Shown: positions 1-6,292, counted from the first letter of the stretch. The stretch: 6,292 nucleotides of DNA from Myxococcales bacterium (GCA_007120615.1 SKNI01000362.1:1-6292); one strand, 5' to 3'. A program made the numbers and translations. Notes: generated from the letters alone by a model not told the origin.

Positions 1-1253
1 CTTGGGAGATAGGCTCCGGGCTCAAAATGAGTGTCGTAATACTCGGTCTCCAGGTGCACGGCCTGGACGTAGCCCGGCAATACCAGCGTGGTCCGGGTCC
101 CCGGGAATTTCCCGTGCTTCTGGTAGATATATTGGGCGACCTCGCTCATACAATCGATGAATTCCTGGCTATAGGGGGCGACGCTTTTTTTGACGCCAGC
201 GCTGTCTTTCCAGGGCCCACCGCTTTCGGGTTGATAGGCGCCGCCCGTGCCGAATTTGCGATCCGCAAAGGCCTGCACAGCGGCGTGCATATCGGGATAA
301 TACGGCGGGCAGAGTCCTTCGTAGACCCCGTCGATTCCCACGGGATTGGGCGCCAGCCATCGTTCATCTTCAATGAATCGAGCCCCCAATCCGTTGACCC
401 CTTCATCGGCCAGGGCTCCGAGCACGCTCCAACGATTGAGCCCTGCGAAATAAAGCCCCCCAAGCCCCATCGCCTGCATGGTGAGCACGATATTATGGCC
501 GATCATGGCCAACTCCAGGCAATTGGATTCGTAGGTATCGTCCTGCAACTCGGCCAGGGGAAGACGCTTGGCTTCGTTGAGAAGCCCGGAGCGCATAAAC
601 GGCTTGAGATTCCCCGCCGGTTCGCCGGTCTCATGATCGATGATGACCACACCGTTACTGATGGCCAGGGCGAGTATTCCTAAAAACTCCTCGCTGGCAT
701 CCCCTACCGGCATAAAGAGCGTTGAGCCCGGGGCGTTGGCCATCCACAGGTTCGGCGGCAGCATATGAGGCGGCTTCGCCGGCAGGTCGAGGCGTCCATC
801 TTTAATCTTGGTGGTCTGCTCTCGGCAGATGGCCAGGATCCGACCTGCGTCGTCCTCGATGTCATTGAACTCCCGGATCCGATTTGGAGCCACGTCTCGG
901 GTACAGGTCGCATAGCAGCCCTTATCGTTGGTGAATAAGAGCGCCGGCGTACCGATCCCCGCAGCCGTGGGCGTGGTGCGGCCGGTGAACCTCTCGGTAA
1001 ACTCGGCGTGAGCCTCCGGTCGGGCCGGACCAAATGGGACCCCGAAACTCCAGCCCGACACCCCGGTACCGGCGGCGATGAGCACCGCTTCTTCCAGCTC
1101 CGTCAACGGCAGTGGCTCTTTGTTGGATTTGAAGGCCAGCGGTCCCGAGGGAATCTCCATCCCCAGCCCAAAACGTCGGGAGCGGCGCCCGAAGATGGCC
1201 TCCATCAAAGGGTATCGAAAAAGATGCTCCAGCGGAGTCTGTTCTTCGGACAT
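1..1253 (-). CDS. Nitroreductase-like protein, 3' end outside window
   Basis: Reading the minus strand from ATG at 1253 gives 417 codons without a stop, running off the window edge, so the C-terminus is missing. The start is supported by AAAAGGAA ending about 6 bases upstream. Near the N-terminus, residues 19-29 (AIFGRRSRRFG) resemble the flavin-phosphate-contacting 'RRSxRxF' segment that opens FMN-dependent nitroreductase domains, followed by a helix LTELEEAVLIAAGTGVSG (about 50-67). Residues 245-270 (CLELAMIGHNIVLTMQAMGLGG and after) resemble the later nitroreductase helix in which an alanine/leucine-rich stretch leads to a GLG turn. By family analogy it would be a cytoplasmic FMN oxidoreductase, but at over 417 residues it is about twice the length of a simple nitroreductase, so inserts or an extra domain are likely. 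There is no signal peptide. It is transcribed divergently from the peroxiredoxin-like gene. The substrate is unknown; the coding call is firm, the family call moderate. Confidence 0.8.
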   Translation of the reverse strand, partial: MSEEQTPLEHLFRYPLMEAIFGRRSRRFGLGMEIPSGPLAFKSNKEPLPLTELEEAVLIAAGTGVSGWSFGVPFGPARPEAHAEFTERFTGRTTPTAAGIGTPALLFTNDKGCYATCTRDVAPNRIREFNDIEDDAGRILAICREQTTKIKDGRLDLPAKPPHMLPPNLWMANAPGSTLFMPVGDASEEFLGILALAISNGVVIIDHETGEPAGNLKPFMRSGLLNEAKRLPLAELQDDTYESNCLELAMIGHNIVLTMQAMGLGGLYFAGLNRWSVLGALADEGVNGLGARFIEDERWLAPNPVGIDGVYEGLCPPYYPDMHAAVQAFADRKFGTGGAYQPESGGPWKDSAGVKKSVAPYSQEFIDCMSEVAQYIYQKHGKFPGTRTTLVLPGYVQAVHLETEYYDTHFEPGAYLP

Positions 1254-1316
1254 AAGAGTTCCTTTTATAAAAAGTTGGTTCCTATTGCTGGATCACACCC
1301 CTATTACAGGGAATAC

Positions 1317-1345
1317 CTGACGCCGATCCCGATATTTCGTATAGT
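1317..1345 (+). promoter_or_regulatory. Candidate sigma-70-type promoter for the peroxiredoxin-like gene
   Basis: A -35-like CTGACG (1317-1322) and a -10-like TATAGT (1340-1345) are separated by exactly 17 bases. Transcription would start near 1352, about 34 bases ahead of the ATG at 1386. The surrounding stretch is AT-rich compared with the coding DNA. A second promoter candidate in this window (upstream of the lipoprotein) uses the same -10 hexamer and spacing. This is a pattern match only. Confidence 0.4.
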
Positions 1346-1385
1346 AGTTAACAATAAGTGCACCTGGCCCATGGAGCAATAGAAA

Positions 1386-1982
1386 ATGATCATTCGACCG
1401 ACCCGCTGGTTTTTCGTAGCTTTCCTCTTCATCGTTGGTCCGCTTCTGGGACTGGCTGCGGGCGCAGCGGCCGGAGCGCATCTGACCTACACCAGTTTCG
1501 AGACTGCTCAGGAGCGACCGGCTCAAGAATCCACCTTTAGCACCCCGGCCGTCGGCGGCATCACCTCCGAGAAGGTCACCCTTCCCAACGGCCAGCGAGT
1601 GGCGCTCAACGAGCTTGCGCCTGAACGAAAAGTGGCCATCGTCGTCATGAAGGATCCCCACTGCCAGGTCTGCCAGCGACAGCTCCGTGTGCTCTCCGAC
1701 AGACTCGCCGAGGTCCAGCAACAGGGCGGCGTCGTCTTCGGACTCTCCGACGCCAACCGCTGCCAGAATAAACAACTGATGAGCCGGCTGGGGCTGAAAT
1801 TTCCCATCCTCTCCGACCCCGAGCACCATGCTCTGACGGCCTTTGACATGGCACCCGCCAATCGTCCCCATGTGACGCCCGGGGTGATCTTTATCGACGA
1901 GAATGGCCAGGTCGAGAGTGTTCATCTGGGGCGATCCCCGGGACAGCATCAGGAGGAGATGATCATCCAACGGCTGCGTTGA
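1386..1982 (+). CDS. Membrane-anchored or exported peroxiredoxin/thioredoxin-like protein (AhpC/TSA-type)
   Basis: This is a 198-residue protein with a basic start (MIIRPTR) and a hydrophobic segment at about residues 9-30, ending in an Ala/Gly-rich stretch. That suggests either a signal anchor or a cleavable signal peptide, placing the domain outside the cytoplasm. The thioredoxin fold covers roughly residues 55-198. It has a beta strand VAIVVM, then a CxxC motif (CQVC, Cys93 and Cys96) followed by QRQL as in PRX-like/AhpC-TSA proteins. Further on are the 'FPILSDPEHHAL' segment (139-150) typical of that group and a Thr-Pro at 164-165 in the cis-proline position. A third cysteine (Cys126) lies between. 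The likely role is thiol-disulphide exchange or peroxide reduction at the cell envelope; the reaction is not proven. GGAG at 1373-1376 is a suitable ribosome-binding site 9 bases before the ATG. It heads the plus-strand run, 79 bases before the next gene. Confidence 0.85.
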   Translation: MIIRPTRWFFVAFLFIVGPLLGLAAGAAAGAHLTYTSFETAQERPAQESTFSTPAVGGITSEKVTLPNGQRVALNELAPERKVAIVVMKDPHCQVCQRQLRVLSDRLAEVQQQGGVVFGLSDANRCQNKQLMSRLGLKFPILSDPEHHALTAFDMAPANRPHVTPGVIFIDENGQVESVHLGRSPGQHQEEMIIQRLR

Positions 1983-1990
1983 TATTATCA

Positions 1991-2010
1991 CCTTGAACAC
2001 CTTGTGAACA
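1991..2010 (+). repeat. Short imperfect tandem repeat in the spacer
   Basis: CCTTGAACA (1991-1999) is followed directly by CCTTGTGAACA (2000-2010), differing by a two-base insertion. It sits in the 79-base gap between the peroxiredoxin-like and epimerase genes. It could be a regulator half-site pair or chance. No clear terminator is seen in this gap, so read-through between the two genes is possible. Confidence 0.25.
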
Positions 2011-2061
2011 TGCTTACGTTGTGGAAAGAAGAAGCAATGAACACCCCGCAACGAGAAGAGC

Positions 2062-2928
2062 ATGTCCACATTCGAGAAGAAGAGCACCATGCCGGTGGGT
2101 GCAGACGAATTATACCGCTGGCACGCCCGGCCCGGTGCTTTCGAGCGCCTGGTTCCGCCCTGGGATCCCGTCGATCTGGTGTCCCACGAAGGTGGCATCG
2201 AGGACGGGGCCCGACGGGTCATGAAGATTCATCCCGGGCCCCTTTCGCTGACCTGGGAGGCTCTTCACCGCGATCATATCGAGGGGCGCCAATTCGTCGA
2301 CGAACAGCTCCGTGGGCCCTTCTCGTCCTGGGTTCACACCCACCGCTTTGAGCCCCGCGAAGACTCCGAAACCAGCATCCTCTCAGAACATATCGAGTAT
2401 TCTCTTCCCCTGGGCCCTCTCGGTGATGCCGTCGGCGGAGCATCGACCCGCAAGATGCTGGAGCAATTATTCGACTTTCGTCACCGCCGAACCGCCGACG
2501 ACCTCAATCGCCACCGCACGACCGATCGGCATTTGAAAGTTGCCATCACCGGCGCCAGCGGGCTCATCGGAAGTGCGCTGAGTGCATTCTTGACCACCGG
2601 CGGCCACGAGGTTCTGCGACTGGTACGGCGTCCAGACGGGCTTGAGGAAGGCGAAGTCTACTGGTCGCCGGCAAAGCAAGAGATCGACGCCGAGAGCCTC
2701 GAAGGCCTCGACGACGTCCTCGGTGACGTCGTCGGCCGCCCCACGGTCATTCCCGTTCCTCAGACCCTCATCAAATTCATGGTGGGCAGCCAGATGGCTC
2801 AAGAGACCGCTCTCGTTAGTCAACGAGCCCTCCCTCGAAAGCTACTCGATGCGGGCTTTCCCTTTTATTACGACGACCTTCGATCGTCTCTGGCTTGCAA
2901 GCTGGGAACTTCATCGGGGCGGCCATGA
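2062..2928 (+). CDS. SRPBCC + TIGR01777-type epimerase fusion, apparently internally deleted
   Basis: The 288-residue product has two recognisable parts. Residues 3-150 look like an SRPBCC (polyketide cyclase/START-like ligand-binding) domain, including the WHARPGAFERLVPPW signature at 20-34 and GGIEDGA at 44-50. Residues 158-288 belong to the NAD(P)-dependent epimerase family TIGR01777 (YfcH-like). The Rossmann motif GASGLIG lies at 164-170, and the family C-terminus (LGxVxGRPTxxPVP, then QRxLPxKLLDAGFPFYY) lies at 220-270. The middle of the epimerase is missing. After EGLDDV (214-219), where the family continues into an HLAGE-type strand, about 150 residues including the SxxxxYYG catalytic region, the text jumps straight to LGDVVGRPT. 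Usual SRPBCC-epimerase fusions are about 450 residues. The frame stays open across the junction. The ATG at 2062 is chosen because residues 2-12 form the first SRPBCC strand, although its ribosome-binding site is weak. The stop overlaps the next start (ATGA). The protein probably cannot catalyse the family reaction; the SRPBCC domain could still bind a ligand. Confidence 0.8.
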   Translation: MSTFEKKSTMPVGADELYRWHARPGAFERLVPPWDPVDLVSHEGGIEDGARRVMKIHPGPLSLTWEALHRDHIEGRQFVDEQLRGPFSSWVHTHRFEPREDSETSILSEHIEYSLPLGPLGDAVGGASTRKMLEQLFDFRHRRTADDLNRHRTTDRHLKVAITGASGLIGSALSAFLTTGGHEVLRLVRRPDGLEEGEVYWSPAKQEIDAESLEGLDDVLGDVVGRPTVIPVPQTLIKFMVGSQMAQETALVSQRALPRKLLDAGFPFYYDDLRSSLACKLGTSSGRP

Positions 2929-4397
2929 AACACTTTGACGTAGCGGTCATCGGCGCGGGATTCGGGGGCTTGAGTTGTGCCCTGACGCTCGCCGAACGAG
3001 GAGCAAAGGTAGCGATCTTTGAGCGGCTTACCTATCCCGGCGGATGCGCCAGCACCTTTCAGCGCCAGGGTTATCGTTTTGAATCGGGGGCGACCCTCTT
3101 CTCCGGATTCGGTGAGGGGCAGCTCTTCAGCGAGTGGATCGAACGCCACCAGATGGATGTGCGGTTTCAGACCATGGATCCCGTGGTGGAGCTGCGTGCC
3201 GGTCCCTTCGTGATCCGAGTCCCCCCGGAAAGAGAGCGCCTCATCGAACAATTCTGTGCCTTCGACGGCGCCCCACGAAGTCAGATCCGCTCCTTCTTTG
3301 AGTGGCAAAAGAAGGTCGCCGACGCCCTCTGGGGTCTATTCGACGATCCCACCCTCTTGCCCCCTTTTAGCATCCAGAGCATCTTTCGCCATATTGGCCG
3401 CTCTCCGCGCTATCTTCCGCTTTTGACGGCGGTGGGTCAGTCGGTGGGCGATATGCTTCGCCGACATGAATTGGAGAAGTTCACGCCCATTCGAGCCTAT
3501 ATGGACGCCGTCTGTCAGATCACCGTGCAAACCTCCGCCGACAAAGCAGAAGCTCCCTTCGCCCTGGCGGCGATGGATTATTTCTTTCGCGGAACCGGCC
3601 ATATTCACGGCGGAATCGGCCAACTTGCGACCGCACTCTCCGACACCATCGCCCACCTCGGCAAAGAGGTTTTCTTTGCCGATCCCGTCTGGAAATTGCG
3701 CCCCCATGAGAAAGGGTGGAACCTGACCAGCCGTCGTCAGACGATCACCGCCGAGAAAGTGGTGGCCAATCTGCTGCCGGCAAATCTCTGCAACCTCCTC
3801 GGTGATAACCCCGATGCTACACAGTCGCTAACGAAGCTCAACACCAAGGTCGAAAAGGGCTGGGGAGCGGCCATGCTCTACCTGGGACTGGACCGAGAAC
3901 GGCTGGACAACCCCGAGGCGCATCATATCGAGATGATCGATGATATCGACCGTCCCTTTCTCGAGGGCAATCACCTCTTTTGTTCCGTCAGCGGTACAGA
4001 CGAACCGGAGCGAGCCCCCGCCGGCCAGCGGGTCGCCACCGTCTCCACCCACGTCAAGATGGACCAATTGTGGAAGGGAGAAGACGCCTGCCAGGCCAAC
4101 TATATCGACGAGATTCATCGGCGAATGCGCTACACCCTGAGCCTTCGAGCCCCGGAGATCGCGGCGGCAAAAGTCTTTGAGATGACCGCAAGCCCACGCA
4201 CCTTTGAGCGCTTTACCAATCGCCACCGAGGCTTCGTCGGCGGGATTCCTCGAGACGCCGGGCTTCATCACTACCTTCACTTCAGTGCTCCCGAGGTCGA
4301 CACGGGCCTGTTTATGGTCGGTGATACGGTCTTTCCCGGCCAGAGCACCCTGGCCGTCTCTCTCGGAGGACTGCGCCTGGCCGAATCCATCAGCTAA
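2925..4397 (+). CDS. FAD-dependent oxidoreductase, CrtD/CrtISO/phytoene-desaturase-like
   Basis: From ATG at 2925 the product has 490 residues, the usual length for this amine-oxidase/phytoene-desaturase-related superfamily. An N-terminal dinucleotide fold starts at residue 4 (FDVAVIGAGFGGLSCALTL), with the GxGxxG loop at 10-15 and the ribose-binding glutamate at 33. This leads into YPGGCASTFQRQGYRFESGA (about 37-56), which is characteristic of the carotenoid desaturase/isomerase (CrtD, CrtISO) branch. The C-terminal FAD motif is present at about 464-489 (MVGDTVFPGQSTLAVSLGG and after). It would oxidise, desaturate or isomerise a hydrophobic polyene-like substrate, probably at the membrane surface, but the substrate cannot be read from sequence. 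An upstream in-frame start at 2895 exists, but the downstream ATG is preferred. It overlaps the previous stop as ATGA, follows a G-rich site, and places the Rossmann strand at the normal distance from the N-terminus. It is translationally coupled to the truncated epimerase. Confidence 0.9.
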   Translation: MKHFDVAVIGAGFGGLSCALTLAERGAKVAIFERLTYPGGCASTFQRQGYRFESGATLFSGFGEGQLFSEWIERHQMDVRFQTMDPVVELRAGPFVIRVPPERERLIEQFCAFDGAPRSQIRSFFEWQKKVADALWGLFDDPTLLPPFSIQSIFRHIGRSPRYLPLLTAVGQSVGDMLRRHELEKFTPIRAYMDAVCQITVQTSADKAEAPFALAAMDYFFRGTGHIHGGIGQLATALSDTIAHLGKEVFFADPVWKLRPHEKGWNLTSRRQTITAEKVVANLLPANLCNLLGDNPDATQSLTKLNTKVEKGWGAAMLYLGLDRERLDNPEAHHIEMIDDIDRPFLEGNHLFCSVSGTDEPERAPAGQRVATVSTHVKMDQLWKGEDACQANYIDEIHRRMRYTLSLRAPEIAAAKVFEMTASPRTFERFTNRHRGFVGGIPRDAGLHHYLHFSAPEVDTGLFMVGDTVFPGQSTLAVSLGGLRLAESIS

Positions 4398-4428
4398 GAC
4401 CGCCGACTGACCGGTGTCCAAGAAATGA

Positions 4429-4458
4429 AAACGTCAGGGCCCGAAAGCCCTGACGTTT
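4429..4458. terminator. Bidirectional rho-independent terminator between convergent genes
   Basis: AAACGTCAGGGC (4429-4440) and GCCCTGACGTTT (4447-4458) form a perfect 12-bp stem around a six-base loop CCGAAA. On the plus strand it is followed by a T-rich stretch (TTTCTTGTTCTCTT). On the minus strand the stem ends in ACGTTTTCATTTC, also T-rich. It lies in the 87-base gap between the stop at 4397 and the convergent stop at 4485, so it can end transcription from both sides. No other signal is seen in this gap. Confidence 0.88.
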
Positions 4459-4484
4459 CTTGTTCTCTTCAAAGATTCTGAACC

Positions 4485-6050
4485 TTATCGACAGGACATC
4501 GACTGAGGCACGCATTGCCGGGGGATATAAAATTGATCGTCGACGTCGAAAATTCTGGCGCAGCGAAAGCCCTCGCCACAGGCCGCATCGGTGGTACATC
4601 CCACACTGCAGGCCGCGCCGTCGGCAAATCCGAGGCAATAATTGCCACCGGCGCCGCAATCCGAGTCTCGGGAGCAGGGGCTGCAGGCCAACCCTTCACT
4701 GGCATGGGGGTTGAGCTTGGGACCGTCATCGACGCCGTGCACTCCGTAATGAACGTCGGGGAAGTCCTGATTAAGGCCTCGAATCATCGTCTGCCAGCTC
4801 ATGGGGAAATGGCCGCCGTTTCGATCGGTGAAGGTAAACCAATACATCAGCCGCCAGATCACGTCATAGCCCGCCGAAAACGGCGTGGTGTGGACGGTGG
4901 TCATGATATCGGTGTTGGCAAAGTCACGGGCCGGATTCTCCATGATATCGCCCACGTAGGTGCGGTAGGTATTGCATCCGTCCATGATATAAATCTGGTA
5001 CTTATCGCTCATCTCCATCGCCTTGAATTCACTGGCCGAGATCTCATATCTCGGAGAGTAATCCAGGATGAACCCGGCGTTGGTTCCGGCGTGACCGCTG
5101 TAGACGAAGATATCGGCGTTGAGCATCGAATATTCTACGGCTTCTCGAAGACCCTGATGACCGACGGCGCTTCCGTTGACCTCGTCGTCTTTCATCTCGG
5201 AGTGATAGACGAAGATCCGCACTTCCACGTCCTGGCCTTCCACAAATACGGTCTGAGTGAAGGGACCGGAGTCGATTCGCAGATCTTCATAGGAGCTGGC
5301 TCCTTCGTTCTCCCAATCATTTTCCAGCAGAACCTCTACGGTCCACTTTGCGGTCTCCAGGTCGTAGCGCCCGGAGTTATAATCGCCACCGAAATGAATC
5401 GCGATATCCAGGTACCCATCGGCAAATAACTCATCGTACCGCGGGAAGGAGTCGCTGCTGGGGCTGCCCTTGATCTCGACCTCGATGACCTCGTCGACCT
5501 CCGAGCTCCACCGGCTGGTTCGCAGCCCGACCTCAAAGGTCCGGCGCGTGGTGCTATCGGGAGCGACAACGCTCATCAATCGAACGCTTCCCACCAACTC
5601 CATCTCAAACGAAAAGAAACCCCGATCCTCCACGACGTCCACGTCGGTGGTGTCGGTCTGCAGATTATCGGATCGGAAATAGGTGAAGAATTCGGTCTGA
5701 GCGTCGGTGAGTTCTTGATTATACTCTCGGATCACATCCTTGATATGGCTCTCTACGGAGTGACCAATGGTGGTCACTCGATCCTCGATCAAGTCCTCCA
5801 GCAGAAGCTCTCGGTCTTCGTCGCCCAGGGTCTCGAAGCCGTCGGGAAGCTCCACGCTGGCCTCTCCGGACAGAATGAACTCTCGGGCGTTGGTGCCGAT
5901 ATAATTATCGGATTTTCCAAAGTCCAGATCAGGTAGTGCATGAGGACCGTCTTCCTCCAAACCACCGGGATCTTCGGTCTCACCGCACCCCAGACCGAGG
6001 GTCAGAGAGAAAAGTAACACCAATAAGATAACCCAATATTTGCGACCCAT
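4485..6050 (-). CDS. Secreted lipoprotein with possible caspase-fold His/Cys dyad and cysteine-rich tail
   Basis: The 521-residue protein begins MGRKYWVILLVLLFSLTLGL and reaches Cys22 with Gly at -1. This is a lipoprotein signal peptide, though its -3 and -2 residues (Gly, Leu) are unusual for a lipobox. The mature N-terminus is acidic and probably disordered (about 23-48). Residues 50-300 have no fold I recognise and include beta-rich stretches. At 313-321 the strand DIFVYSGHA ends in His320, and at 351-359 the strand YQIYIMDGC ends in Cys359. This order and spacing of hydrophobic strand-GH then hydrophobic strand-DGC resembles the dyad of caspase/gingipain-type (clan CD) cysteine peptidases. 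Residues 456-520 carry ten cysteines with spacings such as CSPCSRDSDC, probably five disulphides, as in outer-surface proteins of delta-proteobacteria. The start at 6050 is chosen over the longer frame to 6155 because AGGAG lies 7 bases before it and the signal peptide begins there. Peptidase activity is an inference; a non-catalytic surface role is possible. Confidence 0.88.
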   Translation of the reverse strand: MGRKYWVILLVLLFSLTLGLGCGETEDPGGLEEDGPHALPDLDFGKSDNYIGTNAREFILSGEASVELPDGFETLGDEDRELLLEDLIEDRVTTIGHSVESHIKDVIREYNQELTDAQTEFFTYFRSDNLQTDTTDVDVVEDRGFFSFEMELVGSVRLMSVVAPDSTTRRTFEVGLRTSRWSSEVDEVIEVEIKGSPSSDSFPRYDELFADGYLDIAIHFGGDYNSGRYDLETAKWTVEVLLENDWENEGASSYEDLRIDSGPFTQTVFVEGQDVEVRIFVYHSEMKDDEVNGSAVGHQGLREAVEYSMLNADIFVYSGHAGTNAGFILDYSPRYEISASEFKAMEMSDKYQIYIMDGCNTYRTYVGDIMENPARDFANTDIMTTVHTTPFSAGYDVIWRLMYWFTFTDRNGGHFPMSWQTMIRGLNQDFPDVHYGVHGVDDGPKLNPHASEGLACSPCSRDSDCGAGGNYCLGFADGAACSVGCTTDAACGEGFRCARIFDVDDQFYIPRQCVPQSMSCR

Positions 6051-6057
6051 TGAAACA

Positions 6058-6062
6058 CTCCT
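6058..6062 (-). promoter_or_regulatory. Ribosome-binding site that fixes the lipoprotein start
   Basis: On the minus strand AGGAG is followed by seven bases and the ATG at 6050. Two other in-frame starts lie upstream, at 6155 and 6065. The one at 6065 is too close to contain this site upstream, and the 6155 start would put 35 polar residues in front of the signal peptide. Confidence 0.75.
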
Positions 6063-6108
6063 ATCCATTGATTGTGCGCAACGCCGAAATTCTGTATTTG
6101 ACCGCCAG

Positions 6109-6137
6109 ACTATAGGGGGAATCTCCGAAAAACTCAA
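6109..6137 (-). promoter_or_regulatory. Candidate sigma-70-type promoter for the lipoprotein gene
   Basis: On the minus strand TTGAGT (6137-6132) and TATAGT (6114-6109) are separated by 17 bases. This predicts a start near 6102 and a leader of about 50 bases. It lies in the 101-base gap after the stop of the upstream gene, so the lipoprotein can be expressed independently. Four of six bases match the -35 consensus and five of six match the -10 consensus. Confidence 0.5.
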
Positions 6138-6151
6138 CGGAGCGCTTTTCT

Positions 6152-6292
6152 TCATTGCAACGTGGGACGCACCCGCTCCAAATGATCTTCAATGACCTGA
6201 TAGACCCACTTCAATTCTCGAATCGGCTGTCCCCCGTCCTGGTAGATCGTCTTTTGACGAGCGACGCCCGACGCAAAGATCGTCTTCTTCCC
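6152..6292 (-). CDS. Unidentified protein, C-terminal 46 residues only
   Basis: Reading the minus strand from the window edge gives an uninterrupted frame of 46 codons ending in TGA at 6154-6152. It starts GKKTIFASGVARQKTIYQ and ends WVYQVIEDHLERVRPTLQ. The mix of hydrophobic and charged residues, the absence of stops and the normal codon use support a real gene whose start lies beyond the window. The last 20 residues look helical and amphipathic. I do not recognise the family. It is on the same strand as the lipoprotein, 101 bases upstream, with a promoter candidate between them, so a shared operon is uncertain. Confidence 0.6.
   Translation of the reverse strand, partial: GKKTIFASGVARQKTIYQDGGQPIRELKWVYQVIEDHLERVRPTLQ

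Noticed and set aside
27..683. Open frame of 218 codons on the plus strand
   Set aside because: It lies antisense to the nitroreductase-like gene, shows no recognisable domain and is explained by that gene's codon bias.
1263..1271. TATAAA-like -10 on the minus strand just before the nitroreductase-like gene
   Set aside because: It overlaps the ribosome-binding region and has no -35 match at suitable spacing.
1293..2222. Open frame of 309 codons on the minus strand
   Set aside because: It covers the peroxiredoxin-like gene and the start of the epimerase in antisense. The protein has no coherent domain, and the sense strand carries clear family motifs.
2004..2351. Open frame starting GTG with an internal ATG at 2037 behind a purine-rich site
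   Set aside because: It is out of frame with the SRPBCC domain, its product is Arg/Pro-rich low-complexity sequence, and it overlaps a well-supported gene.
4515..5429. Open frame of 304 codons on the plus strand
   Set aside because: It is antisense to the lipoprotein, whose signal peptide, motif pair and cysteine block show the minus strand is the coding one.
6122..6141. Small hairpin (CTCCG/CGGAG) after the upstream gene's stop
   Set aside because: The stem is only five pairs with a ten-base loop and no T-run, so it is not a convincing terminator.
6051..6155. Longer N-terminus for the lipoprotein (start at 6155)
   Set aside because: It would add 35 polar residues ahead of a standard signal peptide and overlap the upstream gene's stop; AGGAG supports the start at 6050.

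Overview
The window is a 6.3 kb piece of a bacterial chromosome. It is moderately GC-rich and densely coded. It holds four genes that are complete in the window or nearly so, plus two cut by its edges. The likely source is a delta-proteobacterial lineage (Myxococcota or Bradymonadales-like). That guess rests mainly on the style of the large secreted lipoprotein, which has a lipobox, an acidic linker and a C-terminal block rich in paired cysteines with DxDC/DxxC spacing. It is an inference, not a proven assignment.

Layout: (1) Positions 1-1253, minus strand: a nitroreductase-like protein of at least 417 residues, start inside the window and 3' end outside it. (2) Positions 1254-1385: a divergent intergenic region with a good ribosome-binding site for gene 1 and a plausible sigma-70-type promoter for the plus-strand genes. 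(3) Positions 1386-1982, plus: a membrane-anchored or exported peroxiredoxin/thioredoxin-like protein with a CxxC motif. (4) Positions 2062-2928, plus: an SRPBCC + TIGR01777-type epimerase fusion that appears to have lost the middle of its epimerase domain by an in-frame deletion. (5) Positions 2925-4397, plus: a CrtD/CrtISO/phytoene-desaturase-like FAD oxidoreductase, translationally coupled to gene 4 by an ATGA overlap. (6) Positions 4429-4458: a perfect 12-bp hairpin serving as a shared terminator between convergent genes. (7) Positions 4485-6050, minus: a 521-residue lipoprotein with a possible caspase-fold His/Cys dyad and a ten-cysteine tail. It is preceded by its own candidate promoter. 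(8) Positions 6152-6292, minus: the last 46 codons of an unidentified gene.

Genes 1, 3, 4 and 5 share a redox theme (FMN-, thiol-, NAD(P)- and FAD-type folds). Genes 4 and 5 form a clear translational unit and may act on one hydrophobic or isoprenoid-like substrate, but no pathway can be named from this window. I see no CRISPR array, tRNA, rRNA, insertion sequence or phage gene. The two observations most worth following are the caspase-like cysteine-rich lipoprotein and the internally deleted epimerase. I do not see convincing evidence of a new multi-gene system.
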